A DNA stretch of 64,000 bases from Pictodentalium vernedei (Eukaryota > Mollusca > Scaphopoda > Dentaliida > Dentaliidae). The DNA lies in assembly GCA_031216915.1 (NCBI GenBank), contig CM062290.1:252780581-252844580 (forward strand), in the 5' to 3' direction. A program made the translations under genes and the position numbers. Numbering within the stretch: the stretch's first letter is position 1; each line of letters begins with the position of its first letter. Of the stretch, positions 45,246 to 56,860 are shown piece by piece. The notes under the pieces are model-generated. The model saw only the letters and a list, made by a program, of their open reading frames with translations. It was not told where the DNA came from and searched no databases.

Positions 45246-45900
45246 CAAACCTGCATATGCAATTTCGTGATGATCAGACAAGAATGTGCTGAAGGAAAAT
45301 GTGAACAGACTCATAAGACTTCCGCACACGTGATGGCAAAAGCTTATCTTGACTATGTCAAGTTAAGATAAACACAAACCCAATATTATCTTATGATTGT
45401 ATGACTGGAGATGACTTTTTGTTTCAGGAAAATATAAAGAAAAAACACCCATATATATGTGTTTTGAAAGAAAATGGTCTGAGAAACATGATAAAGTTTG
45501 CATGGCCTAAGTTGCAAGCACCATCAAAAAAATGGCTGCAGGAAAACTGTTGCTGATTTAAAGTACAATGTACCTTACACTCAATACCACCGAATTATGT
45601 CACTTTTTTCAAGCACTTTCAATGCCTTTTTAAGGTACTGAATCTATTGTCAAGTACTTGCAATGCTTTGAAAATGTGTACTTCTAAAAGTTTGCAAAGC
45701 ACCACATTTCTGACACGTAACTGTGAAATTGAGATGGTCCCTACTGTTTACATCAGCTCTCTTGACAGGCAGACTTTTTGCAACAGTCATGGAAAGCATG
45801 TACCCCTTGATTTCAATGATGTATTTGTGTACTGTCTACATGTACATGAGATGTGTAGGGTATTCAGTCTTCATTTCAAAAACAAACCCTTGTGATTTAA
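45246..45900. other. No gene recognised
   Basis: Right flank of the satellite ('gcatatgcaatttcgtgatgatcagacaagaatg...') and an AT-rich stretch before the Tc1 remnant. Overlapping short frames at 45,647-45,944 have no motif. Confidence 0.35.
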
Positions 45901-45903
45901 TGA

Positions 45904-46903
45904 TTGAATATGGTGAATGCAAATGTAAGAAGACATTTGTCTGAAGCAAAAATGTGGTGGGCTGTTGGGGTGGTGGAACAAGGGGCTACCCATTGTCAGA
46001 TTGGTGAAGCCCTTGATGTGCACCACATGGTGATCACCAGTGCCTGGGCAAGATTTCAGCAGTATGACACACCAGTCAGACGACATGGTGGTGGCAGAGA
46101 CAGGGCAACATCTGCAGCTGAAGACCGGTTTTTGATCATTCAGGCCCGAAGGAACCGCTTTGCCACAGCAACCCAGCTTTGCAGTGACCGTCAGAATGCA
46201 TCCAGGGTAAATGTTTCGACCCAGACTATCTGGCCAAGGTTGCTCGAAGGTGGTCTCCGATCAAGAATACCATGTATTCGCATTCAGCTGTCCCAGAACC
46301 ACCATCAGGCCTGATATGAATGGGCCATGAATCACGTTGGATGGACCAGAGAGGATTGACGGCCTGTCCTTTTCACTGATGAGTCAGGGTACTGCCTAAA
46401 CACAGATAAGCGTTTTAGGGTATGGAGAAGACCAGGATAACGATTCCATGCAGCCAACATTGCTGAGCATGACTGATATGGTGGAGGGTCAATAATGGTC
46501 TGTGGTGGCATCAGCTGGGATGGACGTGAAGTGCGCTGTGTCCTTGACCGTGATACATTGTATATTGATGAAATCCTGAATGTCCATGTCAGATTGTGTG
46601 GAGGTGTAGTGGGAGATAGATTCATTCTAGTGGATGATAATGCCCATCCTCATGTTGCCCATGCTGTCCGGGAGTACCGAGAGAGGGAGGGGATTGAGCA
46701 TACTGGCCAGTAAGATCCCCTGACCTCGGTCCAATCGAACATGTCTGGAATGAGTTGTAGCTTGCAATTTTAGTCTGTCTAGCCCAACCAAGAAGTGTCC
46801 AGGAGCTTGGTGCCATGCTGGTCCAAGAATGGAACAACATCACACAAAGGACCATCTGGAACCTGATTGGGAGCATGAGAAGGTGTTGTCAAGCTGTAAT
46901 TAA
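45904..46903 (+). pseudogene. Tc1/mariner (IS630 superfamily) transposase pseudogene
   Basis: One frame runs from ATG 45,904 to 46,713 with in-frame stops at 46,312 (TGA), 46,357 (TGA), 46,438 (TAA) and 46,474 (TGA). The first 136 residues hold the paired-type helix-turn-helix (from 'RRHLSEAKMW' to 'RRHGGGRDR') and the 'STQTIWPRLLEGGLRSR' linker. The catalytic domain follows: 'LFTDES' (first Asp), 'IMVCGGISWDG', 'ILVDDNAHPH' (second Asp). After 46,713 a one-base shift brings in 'RSPDLGPIEHVW' (third acidic residue, Glu, ~46,733) and a C-terminal 'IGSMRRC'. This is a DDE transposase that would cut and paste a Tc1-like element at TA. The gene is dead and its 3' end abuts element C. No terminal inverted repeats were identified. 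Confidence 0.85.
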
Positions 46904-48439
46904 GAAGAGGCCCCAGGGGGCCTGCAGGCGCTCACCTGACATGGTAGTCTAAATATCAAACCAGGGACTTGAATAAGCTGCATACGCCCCTCCTAAGAAA
47001 AGCATATACCAACTAGATGAAGTGATTGTGCCCACACAATACACAGGATTTTCCTTCTATTTTCAGTTCCTGCACTTTTACGTCCCAAAATTGAGATGAA
47101 CGCATAAAAAACAGAATTTTTTCCCCGAACAAAATATTTTTAGCCCAAATTTTTTTTTTCTTCTTAAAACGCATAAAGAACTAATTTCCGGATTTTGGTC
47201 CAATTTCGAAGTCTCACCCGACCCCAAATTTTCAGTGTAAAAAAAAAAAAAAAAAAAAATTTTTCTCTTAAAATTGACCGAAACGCATAAAAAACAAAAA
47301 AAAATCTTCGGATTTTGGTCCAAAATTTTAAAACGCATAAAGAACTAATTTCCGGATTTTGGTCCAAATTCGAAGTCCCACCCGGACCCCAAATTTTCAG
47401 TGTAAAAAAAAAAAAAAATTTTTTGTCTTAAAACTGACCGAAATGCATAAAAAACAAAAAGCCTAAATATGAACCCAGGGACTTGGCTTGAACAAACTTG
47501 AATCTCACCCCTCTAAGGATGCTGCATACCAAATATCAAAAGATTTTTAATGGTAGATCTGAAGAAGATTTTTAAAAAATACTCCTCATACTGCACTAAT
47601 TTAAACATTTGGGCTCCCATAGAGAGCCCAAATATCGACCCAGGCAATTGATTTCAATAAACATGTTAAACAATCTTCCAAAGATGTTACATGTGAAATT
47701 TGAAAGCTTTTGGAGCAGTGGTTTGGGAGAAAAGTAGTCTTATATGTTTTTCCCATTACCAACAGTGTTAAAAAATGCTGACTCAGCATTTTTTCAAAGT
47801 CCCCAAAAAGTACCCCCATGATAAAACCGATGGCAATTTTTTTTTTACCATTCCATTCTGTTGGTCCTAAGGAAGCTTCACAAAAAATAAGAACTCTCAG
47901 TGCCGTGTAGTTTTGGAGACGTGCGTTTTAATTTTTTTTCTATTTTAAGCTCCTGCGGTCCCCATGGGGCAATGGGAAAAAAATTTTTGGCATAAATTAA
48001 GTACTTATGACCCAATAAGCCTTCATATCAGATTTGGTCAAAATTTGCCTCTCGGTTTGGAAAATAGAAATTTTGGGAGGGGCAACTATTCTTTCCCCTC
48101 CCATTACGAAGCCAAGTATAGCCCCACAAACTTCTCTTGAACAAATGGAAGCTGCACACCAAATATCAAGTCTCTGCTACTGCTGGTTCATGAGAAGAAG
48201 ATTTTTTAAGATTTCAGCACACTTTGGATGTGGCCCTACCCACGGGCGAGGCAACTTGATTTGAACAAAATCAATTGCAATGTCGTAACAAACAATGATC
48301 TCAAATATCAATTAAATTGGTTCAGCGGTTTGGGAGGAGAAGACGCAAACACCATATTCACGGAGGACGGACGACGATGACGGACGACAGACGATGAGTG
48401 ATTACTATAGCTCTCCTGACTGAAAGTCAGGTGAGCTAA
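46904..48439. mobile_element. Element C: same family as elements A and B
   Basis: Left end AAGAGGCCCCAGGGGGCCTG then GCTCACCTGAC. Right end is a perfect hairpin CCTGACT-GAA-AGTCAGG then TGAGCTAA (ending 48,439). The interior is close to element B, including A-runs (47,239-47,259), repeated 'ggattttggtccaaa' units and one satellite monomer-like stretch at 47,460-47,640. It begins within a few bases of the last transposase codons of the Tc1 remnant. Confidence 0.75.
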
Positions 48440-49910
48440 CACAACCAAAATATTTGTAATAGAAAGAAAATTAAACATTATAAAGAAGAGTTAACAAGTG
48501 ACCTGACAATAAAGGCAAGGGAAGCATACCCAAAAAACCTGTTGGACCCCAAATAATGACTTTGATGCAACTTCTATTTTGAAAACTCTGACAGCACAAC
48601 AGCAAATAATGAGCTTGTTGTAATGCGGATGAATGATAAGTGGTTACTTCTTACATATACAAATGTGAAGTAAGGAGGAAAGACCAGCGAAAGTGCGTTA
48701 TTATGAAATAAAAGTAATAATTCGTTTTGCAGAGTTTGCAGTCGTGATAACACGAAATTAGGTGACAAAAAAGACTATTTGCCTGAAAGGGTTATAAACA
48801 AGAGTGATCAGGCCTATTCTTCAAATCAGTGTTATTATGACAATGCCTGTGTTATACGCACACAATTTTCTTTGAAATTTCCCAATTACTTAAGAGTTTT
48901 ATGTGACATTTGATGTTAGAAAATTGAAGGTAATTTTTCAACAAAGGAAGCAGTCTTTTCAAGAATCAATCTTATGCCAAAAGTTTCAAAATTGTTTCAT
49001 CTACAAAGACAAACGAGAAAATACCAAGTGTTAATATACGGTTCTGACCAAAAAAATTGAAAAATTGTGAGCCCATCAATTAAAGACAAAAATATTAGCT
49101 GATTGAAAGAAAGAACAATTTTTTGAAGTAGTGTTACTTCGCTCATATGAACAACTTCCCTTCTTGGAAATCGTCTGTCGAATTTGAAAGGAAAAGTAGG
49201 AAATCGGGTCAAAGTTGATGTGCACATTCCAGGCGAAATGCAGAAATATGCAGATGTGTTGTAAAAAACATCATTCTTGGTGAGTATTTACACAACTGAT
49301 GTGATCGAAATACTGCTCTATGTGAAAATGAGAGTTTCTCCTGACATCCAAGCCTGTCTCCTGTCATAGACAGCAGAGGTGTTGTCAAAAAGCTAAACAC
49401 CAAACTTGTCCAAAGTAAGCTAAAATGTGTTTAGGTCGTCATATGATATTTCTATGATGAAAACTTGAAGACAGGGGAGCGTATTTACCAATTGTTTTCG
49501 GTGTTTCATAAAATTTTATATTATATTCTCACGAGGTCCCAAGTACAGAAGCAGAAAGGATCCATACCACGTTTTCAGTCATTTCATTATTTGATTTTGA
49601 CATGTTAATCTCATCGTCGTTAATTTCGATGAGATAATCATTATCAACTCTTTTTCTTTTAATACATGCTCACTTTATTCATTAATGTACATGCTGGAAA
49701 GAAAAATTTTGACATTTACAACTTGAAAATTATTTTTATGTCAACTTCGAAATGGGAAGAAGAAAACTCTCCAAAAGAAGATGCAGGTTACCACATGGCA
49801 GACAGAGTTATAAATACAGATAGTCAACAAAACCTGAAAGCAGAAAGTAAAGAGAATAGACTGGATGATGCGCTTTATTGTATTATTAGTCTGTCCAAAA
49901 ATAATTTGAA
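48440..49910. other. Unique AT-rich DNA, no gene recognised
   Basis: The longest stretch without a recognisable repeat in the right half. Short open frames on the minus strand (48,574-49,403) show no domain or convincing exon borders. Possibly LAMP intron. Confidence 0.35.
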
Positions 49911-50137
49911 AGTTAAAAAATTTATAGTAATTTATATATTTTTTATACTTACCAATGACCCAGACATAGCTGGTGCTAACTCCTAAAAATCTAGGGCCAA
50001 ACACAAATTTTGCCCCCCAATCCCCAAAATTTGCATCTAAAACCAAAGAAATCATGGCCTAAAAGGTCCTCCATACTTTGCCTCCACTGCGCATGCGCAG
50101 TGTCAAGGAGGTCTCGAAATTGGCGCCAATTATCATT
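49911..50137 (-). repeat. 3' inverted terminal repeat of the 49,911 DIRS element
   Basis: Inverted partner of 56,861-57,058. The outermost ~35 bp ('agttaaaaaatttatagtaa...') is unique to this end. It contains the palindrome ACTGCGCATGCGCAGT at 50,086-50,101. Confidence 0.85.
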
Positions 50138-50215
50138 ATTACAAGCAGTGCCTGGTCAGCATTATGTACTCAGCGGGGAGGTATGAGTTCCCAACTCCTG
50201 GGAGGGCCATCCCCG

Positions 50216-50300
50216 TCTGGGTCATTGGTAAGTATAAAAAATATATAAATTACTATAAATTTTTTAACATTTTTATACTGTACCAATTACCCAGACATAG
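50216..50300 (-). repeat. Internal complementary region of the 49,911 DIRS element
   Basis: Complement of the left terminus ('gggtcattggtaagtata...') joined to the complement of the right terminus ('tttttatactgtacc'), matching the circular junction apart from an extra 'at' at the joint. Confidence 0.85.
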
Positions 50301-50893
50301 CTGAATAGTAAAAAGGCTGGAGGGCCTAGGACATAGAAGAAAATCCAATAAGCTCAATTATATAAAATAGAGTCATCCCCTCGAGGAGAAAAAGAGTATT
50401 AGGCTTTACATGTATCTTTCTTATTTTATGATAAATTAGAAAGACACAACACCCTCCATAATTGAGCATAATAACATTCATGTTCTCTATTAACATCCAG
50501 TATAACCCTTTATACTAATTATTTTTAAAGTAAGCCAATAAATAAAGTTAGTCCAGAGAATTGAGACTCTTTATACTCTCTTAAAAGTGTCCGAGGATTG
50601 TATATTAACGCCCGTTTGACACGTGACATATACAAATGCTTCACATCGAGCTACACTTTAAAAATATGACATGAATGAATTTTAAACATTAACTTTACAC
50701 TTTAAAACCATCCCGGTAACGACTCAGAATTACTGACTCCGGAGGAGGTATCCCCCTTGCTTTTCACTATACAGCAGGTGACCTAAGGGAACACCCTCCC
50801 CCTTGCCCTGGGTCAAATAGCCCAGAGCGAAGAGGGCAGCAGGACGGAGTCACTGCCGGAACAGAAAGCCTGCATAACTATAGTTGCAACTGT

Positions 50894-52111
50894 TTAGTGG
50901 ATGACATTCTGAGCAACAGATAACGGACCTAAACAATGCAGGTCTCCAGAAATGGACTCAATATTTCTGAGATAAAAATTCGCGAATGTGGATGGCTGAG
51001 ACCAATATGCAGCCTTCATTAAATCTGTAATAGCAACACTATTTGCGTAAGTTCAAGATGTAGAAAGAACTCTTACTTCATGAGCCGAAATCTTAAGCAA
51101 AGACTGCTGAGTTGAAGATAGATTATCATAAGCAGTACGGATAGTTAATTGAATCCATCTAGCAATAAAATGGACCATAATGTCCTTTCTATTAGGCATC
51201 AGAGACAGAAAGAAGCATTTTCGTCCCTTTCTGATAAACTGAGATCTTCGTTTATAAATACGTAAAACTCTAACCGGACAGAGTAAAGGCCTATGCCCGT
51301 CTGAAGACGGAAGGGCCTTAATAACAATAGGTTCTGGATATTTATTAGGAGCCTGATTCTTAGCCAAAAATCCAACATTAGTAGTAAAGGTAATAGTGTT
51401 CCCGACACTACGATAGTGAGAATCGTCCACCGATAGTGCATGAAGCTCACTGATTCTTCTAGCAGAAGAGAAAGCTGAGAGAAATGCTGTCTTATAAGAC
51501 AAGAATTTGAAATCTACTGTCTCAAGAGGCTCAAATGGCTTTTCTTTTAGTTTAAGAAGAACCCAAGCTAAATTCCATTTAGGAATTAATCTAAGAGTTC
51601 TAGGTCTATTTATCGAAAAGTTTCTAACTAATTTAGATAAAGAGACATTAGATCCAATTTGTAAACTATCATGATGTGCATAGGTATCAGATAACATAGA
51701 CCTATAACCCTTAATAATAACAGGCTGCAGTTTGATCTCGTCAAACAAGTATACTAGAAAGTTTGCAATGTCTGGTATGGAGGGATCAAAAATATCAACA
51801 GAATGATCCCTACACCAACGACGAAAGACCTTCCACTTAGCCGCATAGGTTAGCGAAGAGGAGGTCCTCCTACAGTTAGAAATCGCGACCACTGCTCGTC
51901 CTGTAAAATGCTTGCCGTGCAAGAAGGACCGCATAACGGAAATACGTGAAGGTTGAGACCTTGCGGGTTGTGATGAAGTTGACGCGATTTCCCCTGCGAA
52001 AGAAGATCCTCTCGTGGAGGAAGCTTTCGCGGTAAGTCCCACAGCAGACACCTGAGTAGATTTATCCACGGTCTCTGTGGAGAAAGAGATGCTACCAACA
52101 GTATTTTGCAT
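50894..52111 (-). pseudogene. Tyrosine recombinase of the 49,911 DIRS element, one nonsense codon
   Basis: A 405-residue frame interrupted by one TGA at 51,053-51,055, where the family-1 copy has Trp ('STSWAY'). Before it lie 'YAAKWKVFRRWC', 'SARRISELHAL' (with the catalytic Arg), 'PLLCPVRVLRIY' and 'SAHEVRVLSTS' (HxxR). After it, still in frame, come 'AAYWSQPSTFANFYLRN' with the nucleophilic Tyr, and the natural stop TAA (50,894-50,896). Truncation at the TGA would remove the nucleophile. The ATG starts ten bases beyond the end of the RNase H frame. Restoring a single codon would give a full-length YR, so this copy died recently or is kept by gene exchange; which one is unknown. Confidence 0.85.
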
Positions 52112-52121
52112 TGTGATTGTT

Positions 52122-53887
52122 TTATCTTAGCAATATTTGCTGAATCAACGGCGCTGGAGGATATGCAAATCCTATCATTCCGTCCCACGAGATCGATAGA
52201 GCGTCTACTGCATATGCTCGGGGATCCAGACATGGTGACACATACGTCTGCAACTGATTGTTGAGTTGTGTCGCAAATAAGTCTATCATTGGCCGTTCCC
52301 ATTGGTAGCAAATCTCATTGAATACCTGTTTGTTGAGAGTCCATTCTGACGGCAACAAGCGACCCTTCCGTGAAAGGGAGTCTGCTAATACATTCAGACG
52401 ACCCGGAATATGATGGACCGAAAGTAGAACTTGGTGTTCTAGAACAAACAGAAGGATTCTTTCCGTTAAATTGAATAACGGAACGGAATGAGTGCCTCCC
52501 TGGTTCCGAATATACGCAACTACTGTCGTATTGTCGGACAGGATTTGGACATGTGCTTTCTGAATAATGTTCATCCAATGACGTAGTGCAAGCCAAATTG
52601 ACATCATTTCCTTGATGTTTATGTGCTTGCCTAGAAACTGCGGATCCCAAATTCCCTGGCACTTCGAATCCGTTGGGATCAATGTTGCACCCCAACCTGT
52701 TTGACTGGCATCCGTCATAATCGTAAAACTCGGATCCGGCAACTGCAGTGGAACTCCCTGAGTCAACCACTGAATCTTTGCCCAAGTCTGAATCTCTTGT
52801 TTCACTTGATTTGACAAGAGAACGTCTATATCGAGTGAATGAATCTTTACACTCCAATTCTGAGTCAAGAAAATTTGGAGAGGACGAGAGCGTAACCGCC
52901 CCATCGGAATGAGATCCGCAGCAGCTCCGCACAGACCTATCAGTATCATGAACTCCCTCGCTGTGACTTTGTCTGAGTGAAGACAATAGTGAGCGTAACA
53001 ACTGATTAATTTCGCTCTGGTTAACGGCAGACGAACGAGATTGTTGTGCGTCTCGAAGTTCATTCCCATATCAGTGAATGACTTGGATGGCACCAGATCC
53101 GACGTCTCCTCGTTTATTATAAAACCGAGACGTCGGAGTAATAGAAGCAGATTCTGCACATCGTTCTGAAGCGTTAACTCTTTGCCGTACCTCTAAGAAT
53201 GTTGTTCAGGTAGGCAGATGTTACCGCAGACGAATGAGCTTGGAAATGTATCATTATCGAGTTCATTATTCGAGTGAAAGCCCAGGGCGCTAGATTCAAA
53301 CCGAAGCACATCGCCCGGAACTGATATACAACTCCTAGGACTGCGAAGCGTAGATACTTTCTGAATGTCGGATGTACCATGACGTGAAAGTACGCATCTT
53401 TGAGATCTATGCTTGTAGCATAGTCGTTCACCCGAATACTCGCTCTGACTGATCGAAATGTCTCCATATAAAACTTCGGAGCGACGATCAGCTTGTTTAT
53501 CCAGCTCAGATCTATGACTGGACGGAACAAGCCGTCTGGTTTCGGAACCAGAAACAGATGGCTGTAGAAACCCAGTGATTCCTGGTCTTCTACGACCTCT
53601 ACCGCATTCTTCGTCAGAAGAGACTGTACTTCTGATAAAAGAGCGTCTCTTTTCCGCGGATTTGACGGAAGCTGAGTCCATTTTGGACTTCGAGTTCATG
53701 GAGGCTTTCGTTTGAAGGATATTCTTAGTCCTTCTGAAATTACCCCTCGGACCCAGGGGTCGTCCGTAATCGACGCCCACTCGATCATAAAACTCGATAA
53801 TCTTCCGCCTACCGGAACACGATAGAGGTGCAAACCATCACCTCCTGGACCTGCGAAAGGAGAAACTACGTGCTCCACGACCCGCAC
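52122..53887 (-). pseudogene. Reverse transcriptase-RNase H of the 49,911 DIRS element
   Basis: The frame begins by 53,887 with 'VGGRLSSF' and 'ITDDPWV...GLRISF', overlapping the end of gag. An in-frame TGA lies at 53,696-53,698. RT follows with 'FLVPKPDGLFRPVIDLS', 'SIDLKDAYFHV' and 'CFGLNLAPWAFTR'. The catalytic box reads YLNN instead of YLDD (complement of 53,201-53,212), and a one-base deletion directly after it shifts the frame. The rest is an open 345-codon frame (53,159-52,122) with RNase H motifs 'TDASQTGWGA', 'NIKEMMSIW', 'ILSDNTTVVAY' and 'HHIPGRLNVLADSLSR', and the DIRS-specific 'PMIDLFATQLN' tail. RT is certainly inactive here; RNase H looks intact. Confidence 0.85.
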
Positions 53888-55970
53888 CTCGTCCCGTCGA
53901 CCTCGGGACGTCTGACCGGTTGTCTCGGCCAGAATAACGTCCCGTACTTGAGTCGCTGCCTTGACGGTCTCTAGAATAAGACCTAGAGGACGTATAAGAA
54001 CCTCTATAGGAACTTCTCTTCGGCGTACTTGTCCCAGAAGTGCCTGTCTTACTCTTTTCTGCTGTATCCGACTTTTTGGAAGCGGATTTGAAAAGCAGAG
54101 AATCCGAAGCTTTCTTAGTTATCTTATCATAGATTGCTGAAAGCTTGCCGTCGAAGAGAAGCTCTCCAGAGACCGAAGCGACTCTGATAGAGTTCTTCAC
54201 CTTACTATCCACGCGCGTGGATGTAGCTAGGGCCGCATCACGTCTAACCAACTCCAGGTTTGCCTCTAAAAGGGCGGAGTTTTACGTGAAATAAGCTATT
54301 GCCCTTGAAAGAAGTCTTAATGAGGATTGTATATCCTGGAATTCTTTCCCTTGAAGACGCAATGATAACGCCTTAGTAAGGTGGTCTGCGTATGATAAAG
54401 CGTCTAAGTTAGCTCTGTTAGACATTATTGTCGTTTCCAACATCGTGGTTGGAATTGACATAGACAACGGTATAGACAATTCCAAGTCTTCAGCCTCGAC
54501 GTCTAGACGCAGAGGAACTCTCGGTATGCCCTGTCCTGCCGTTTCGAATTTATTCCTTGAATTGATGAAAGGCAGATTTAGAGCATTTGCAGACAAGAAA
54601 CCGGCCTTGCCTGTTTTGGTAGCAAGCTTATAAATAGCGTCGTTCAATAATTCGAATGTTCTTGTGACATTATTGGACTGTGTCGGAAACTCAGGGACGA
54701 TGTCCCTGAACCGATCAAAAAATTCTGTGTCCAATGACGCTATCAGCCTCTTATCCGGCATCGCAGCATTCTGGTCTGACGGAACAACTTGTGGAAGGTA
54801 ATGCCGGATGAAATCTACGGCAGCTTTATGTTGTTCCAAAAGGGATAGCTCCAAATCCTCCGAATCCCTTTTGCCATCCTGTCGGACCCTATGATGTTCT
54901 CGGTCGTCTGTACCTGATGCATCAGCGGAGCGTACCGACCCAGCGTCGTCAGATAATTCTTGGTCCGACAGAGGTTCTGTCGTTTGCTGGGATGCTGCGA
55001 TAAGTTGTGCTATTTGGGATAGCACGTCCGTCACTGAGGCCTGTGGAGGAGCGGTCTTACGTTGCTTTGCCGCTGGAAGCTCCGTGTACACTGACTCCTG
55101 CATACTTTTCTTATGCGAACGTCCGGAGTCTACAGGCCTCGTGTCCCTGGCTACCGGATGGCGTGACCTGGTCGCCATGGAATCCCTACTTGGCGAAGCT
55201 GGCTGGATATCTGTGGTCACGTAACCAAGGTGCGGTCGTGTGCGCTGCCGTGAGGATGAGGAAGCCTTCTGGACAGTCTCTCCGGACTGTCTATATAACG
55301 GAGCGTCCCGAGCGGCGGATGTATGCTCCGAATGCGAAACGTTTTGTACCACAACATCTGGCCCCAGATGTTGTTGTACGAGAGAGGGGCCTCTCTCGCT
55401 CGCAGCCCGGATGGACCTGGACGAGCTAGGAACCGGACTAATAAGCTTCCTCCATTCTCTCCTCTGATCCGACGTTACTGGGTGTGCACTTTGTTGATTT
55501 ATAGTGCTCGCATCACCCAAATCTCCTTCCTGGACCGCAACGGACGAACCCGGCTGCCGAACCATTTGATGAATGGACGCTACACCGGGCGAGCTTGCGG
55601 ATGTCAACGCCGTCGATCCTACTAGGGACCTCTTAGGCAATTGACGTATTTCCATGAGCACTTTTGCCGCTAGCTCTTCATTTAATTGTGACGACGGAGG
55701 CACACTTTTGGAAGACATCACGGAAACATCACCCTGTTCTTGTTCCTCTGAAATAGAGATTGATAAACTAGAGTGACCCTGCGGAGAAAGGACCGGCATG
55801 GCCTTTTCCCCACTAACAAAATACCGTGACACACGTTTCCAATGTTTGTCATCCCAATTGACACATACTGAACAGGAGTTAGTGTGAGTACACTGACTAC
55901 AATTAATACAATGATTATGAAAGTCAGAGGAAGATTTCCTCTTATTACAATTTGAAAAATATCCTTTCAT
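53838..55970 (-). pseudogene. Gag-like ORF1 of the 49,911 DIRS element, one in-frame TAA
   Basis: The likely start is the ATG complementary to 55,968-55,970 (MKGYFSNCNKRK). The frame is open to 54,285, has TAA at 54,282-54,284, and then continues in the same frame to 53,838. Features in order: Cys/His cluster 'HNHCINCSQC...CSVC' (~25-40), a long Ser/Gln-rich region, a conserved 'ELLNDAIYKLATKTGKAGFLS' block (~455), 'NANLELVRRDA'-type block just after the TAA, and a basic Arg/Ser/Gly C-terminus ('YSRDRQGSDSSTGRYSG'). The open frame extends further upstream of the ATG through the leader, which is not expected to be translated. Gag function is by analogy with other DIRS ORF1 products. Confidence 0.8.
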
Positions 55971-56860
55971 TGTGAAAATACAAAAAGCCCTAGTACTCGC
56001 ACCAACCCCTGAAAACAAAGATACATAATAACATGATCCATTAACATAGAAAAAATAACTGAAATCAAAAAAAAAAATTTTTTGAAAAAATATTTTTTCA
56101 GAAAAGCCCAAGTTTCTGAAAAGTAACGTTGAGCCCCAATGGTTCCCAAGCCTAAGTGTGGACAAAAATTTTAAAAATATTTTAAAAAATTAATGCAACA
56201 CTTACAAATAATAATAATGTATCTTGTTTTGATTAAACTAACACAAAGACAAGAAATCCCCCTCCACAGAGACTGTTGTCAATGTAAACAAGAAGTGTAT
56301 AAACACCAGAAACATGACTCCAGGCACTGATAACCATGGCCCGAAATCAGTTACCAATAATAAACTATCTGATGCAAAACAGAGACTTCCAGGGAAGAAA
56401 CTGCAGAACATCAGATGGTAGATGCAGAACACTACGCCTAAACACCCATGGGTGAGGACGTAAACATGGGGAAAAGAACAGAATTCATTCTGTTAGCCAG
56501 CTAAAACTCCCAAAAATTTTTAGTAATAATATTACAGAAAATATGCCAAATGCATGGGAGAATAGCAAGGGGGGACTTAAAGGAAAGGGAGAGAGGAAAC
56601 ACTGAACAAGCAGTGTAACTTTATAGCAAGAATGACAACAACAGGCCCATGCCTCGAAAATAGGCAACTTAACATAATTTCATACAAAAATTTTAAGTTA
56701 CAGCCCTGATTATTTTCTGTCACTCATTTTTCCTCTCCTCCTTCTATTTCCTCTTTAGATCCACCATTTCTCTAATATTTATGTGTCTGGCATCATTTAA
56801 ACTGAGATTTACAAGCACAAATATCAGTCAGATGTGAACTGATGAAGGGCCAAACAAAGA
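55971..56860 (-). other. 5' leader of the 49,911 DIRS element with a possible intron
   Basis: On the minus strand a donor-like GTAAGTGTTG (GT complementary to 56,204-56,205) and an acceptor-like TTTGTTTTCAG (AG complementary to 56,009-56,010) would bound a 197-nt AT-rich intron just before the gag ATG. GTAAGTGTT is conserved in the relic (near 40,901) and in the next element (near 63,194), and an AG lies at the same acceptor site in each. Confidence 0.45.

Noticed and set aside
48997..49403. Pair of 64-76-codon minus-strand frames in unique DNA
   Set aside because: Overlapping short frames with no motif and no plausible acceptor/donor pair.
41774..49910. Upstream exons of the LAMP gene on the minus strand
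   Set aside because: I looked for exons with the paired-Cys LAMP luminal pattern ending just before the terminal exon and saw no convincing match between splice sites. They may be outside the window.
53193..53780. 195-codon open frame in the 49,911 element
   Set aside because: Alternative frame of the RT gene; the overlapping frame carries the RT motifs.
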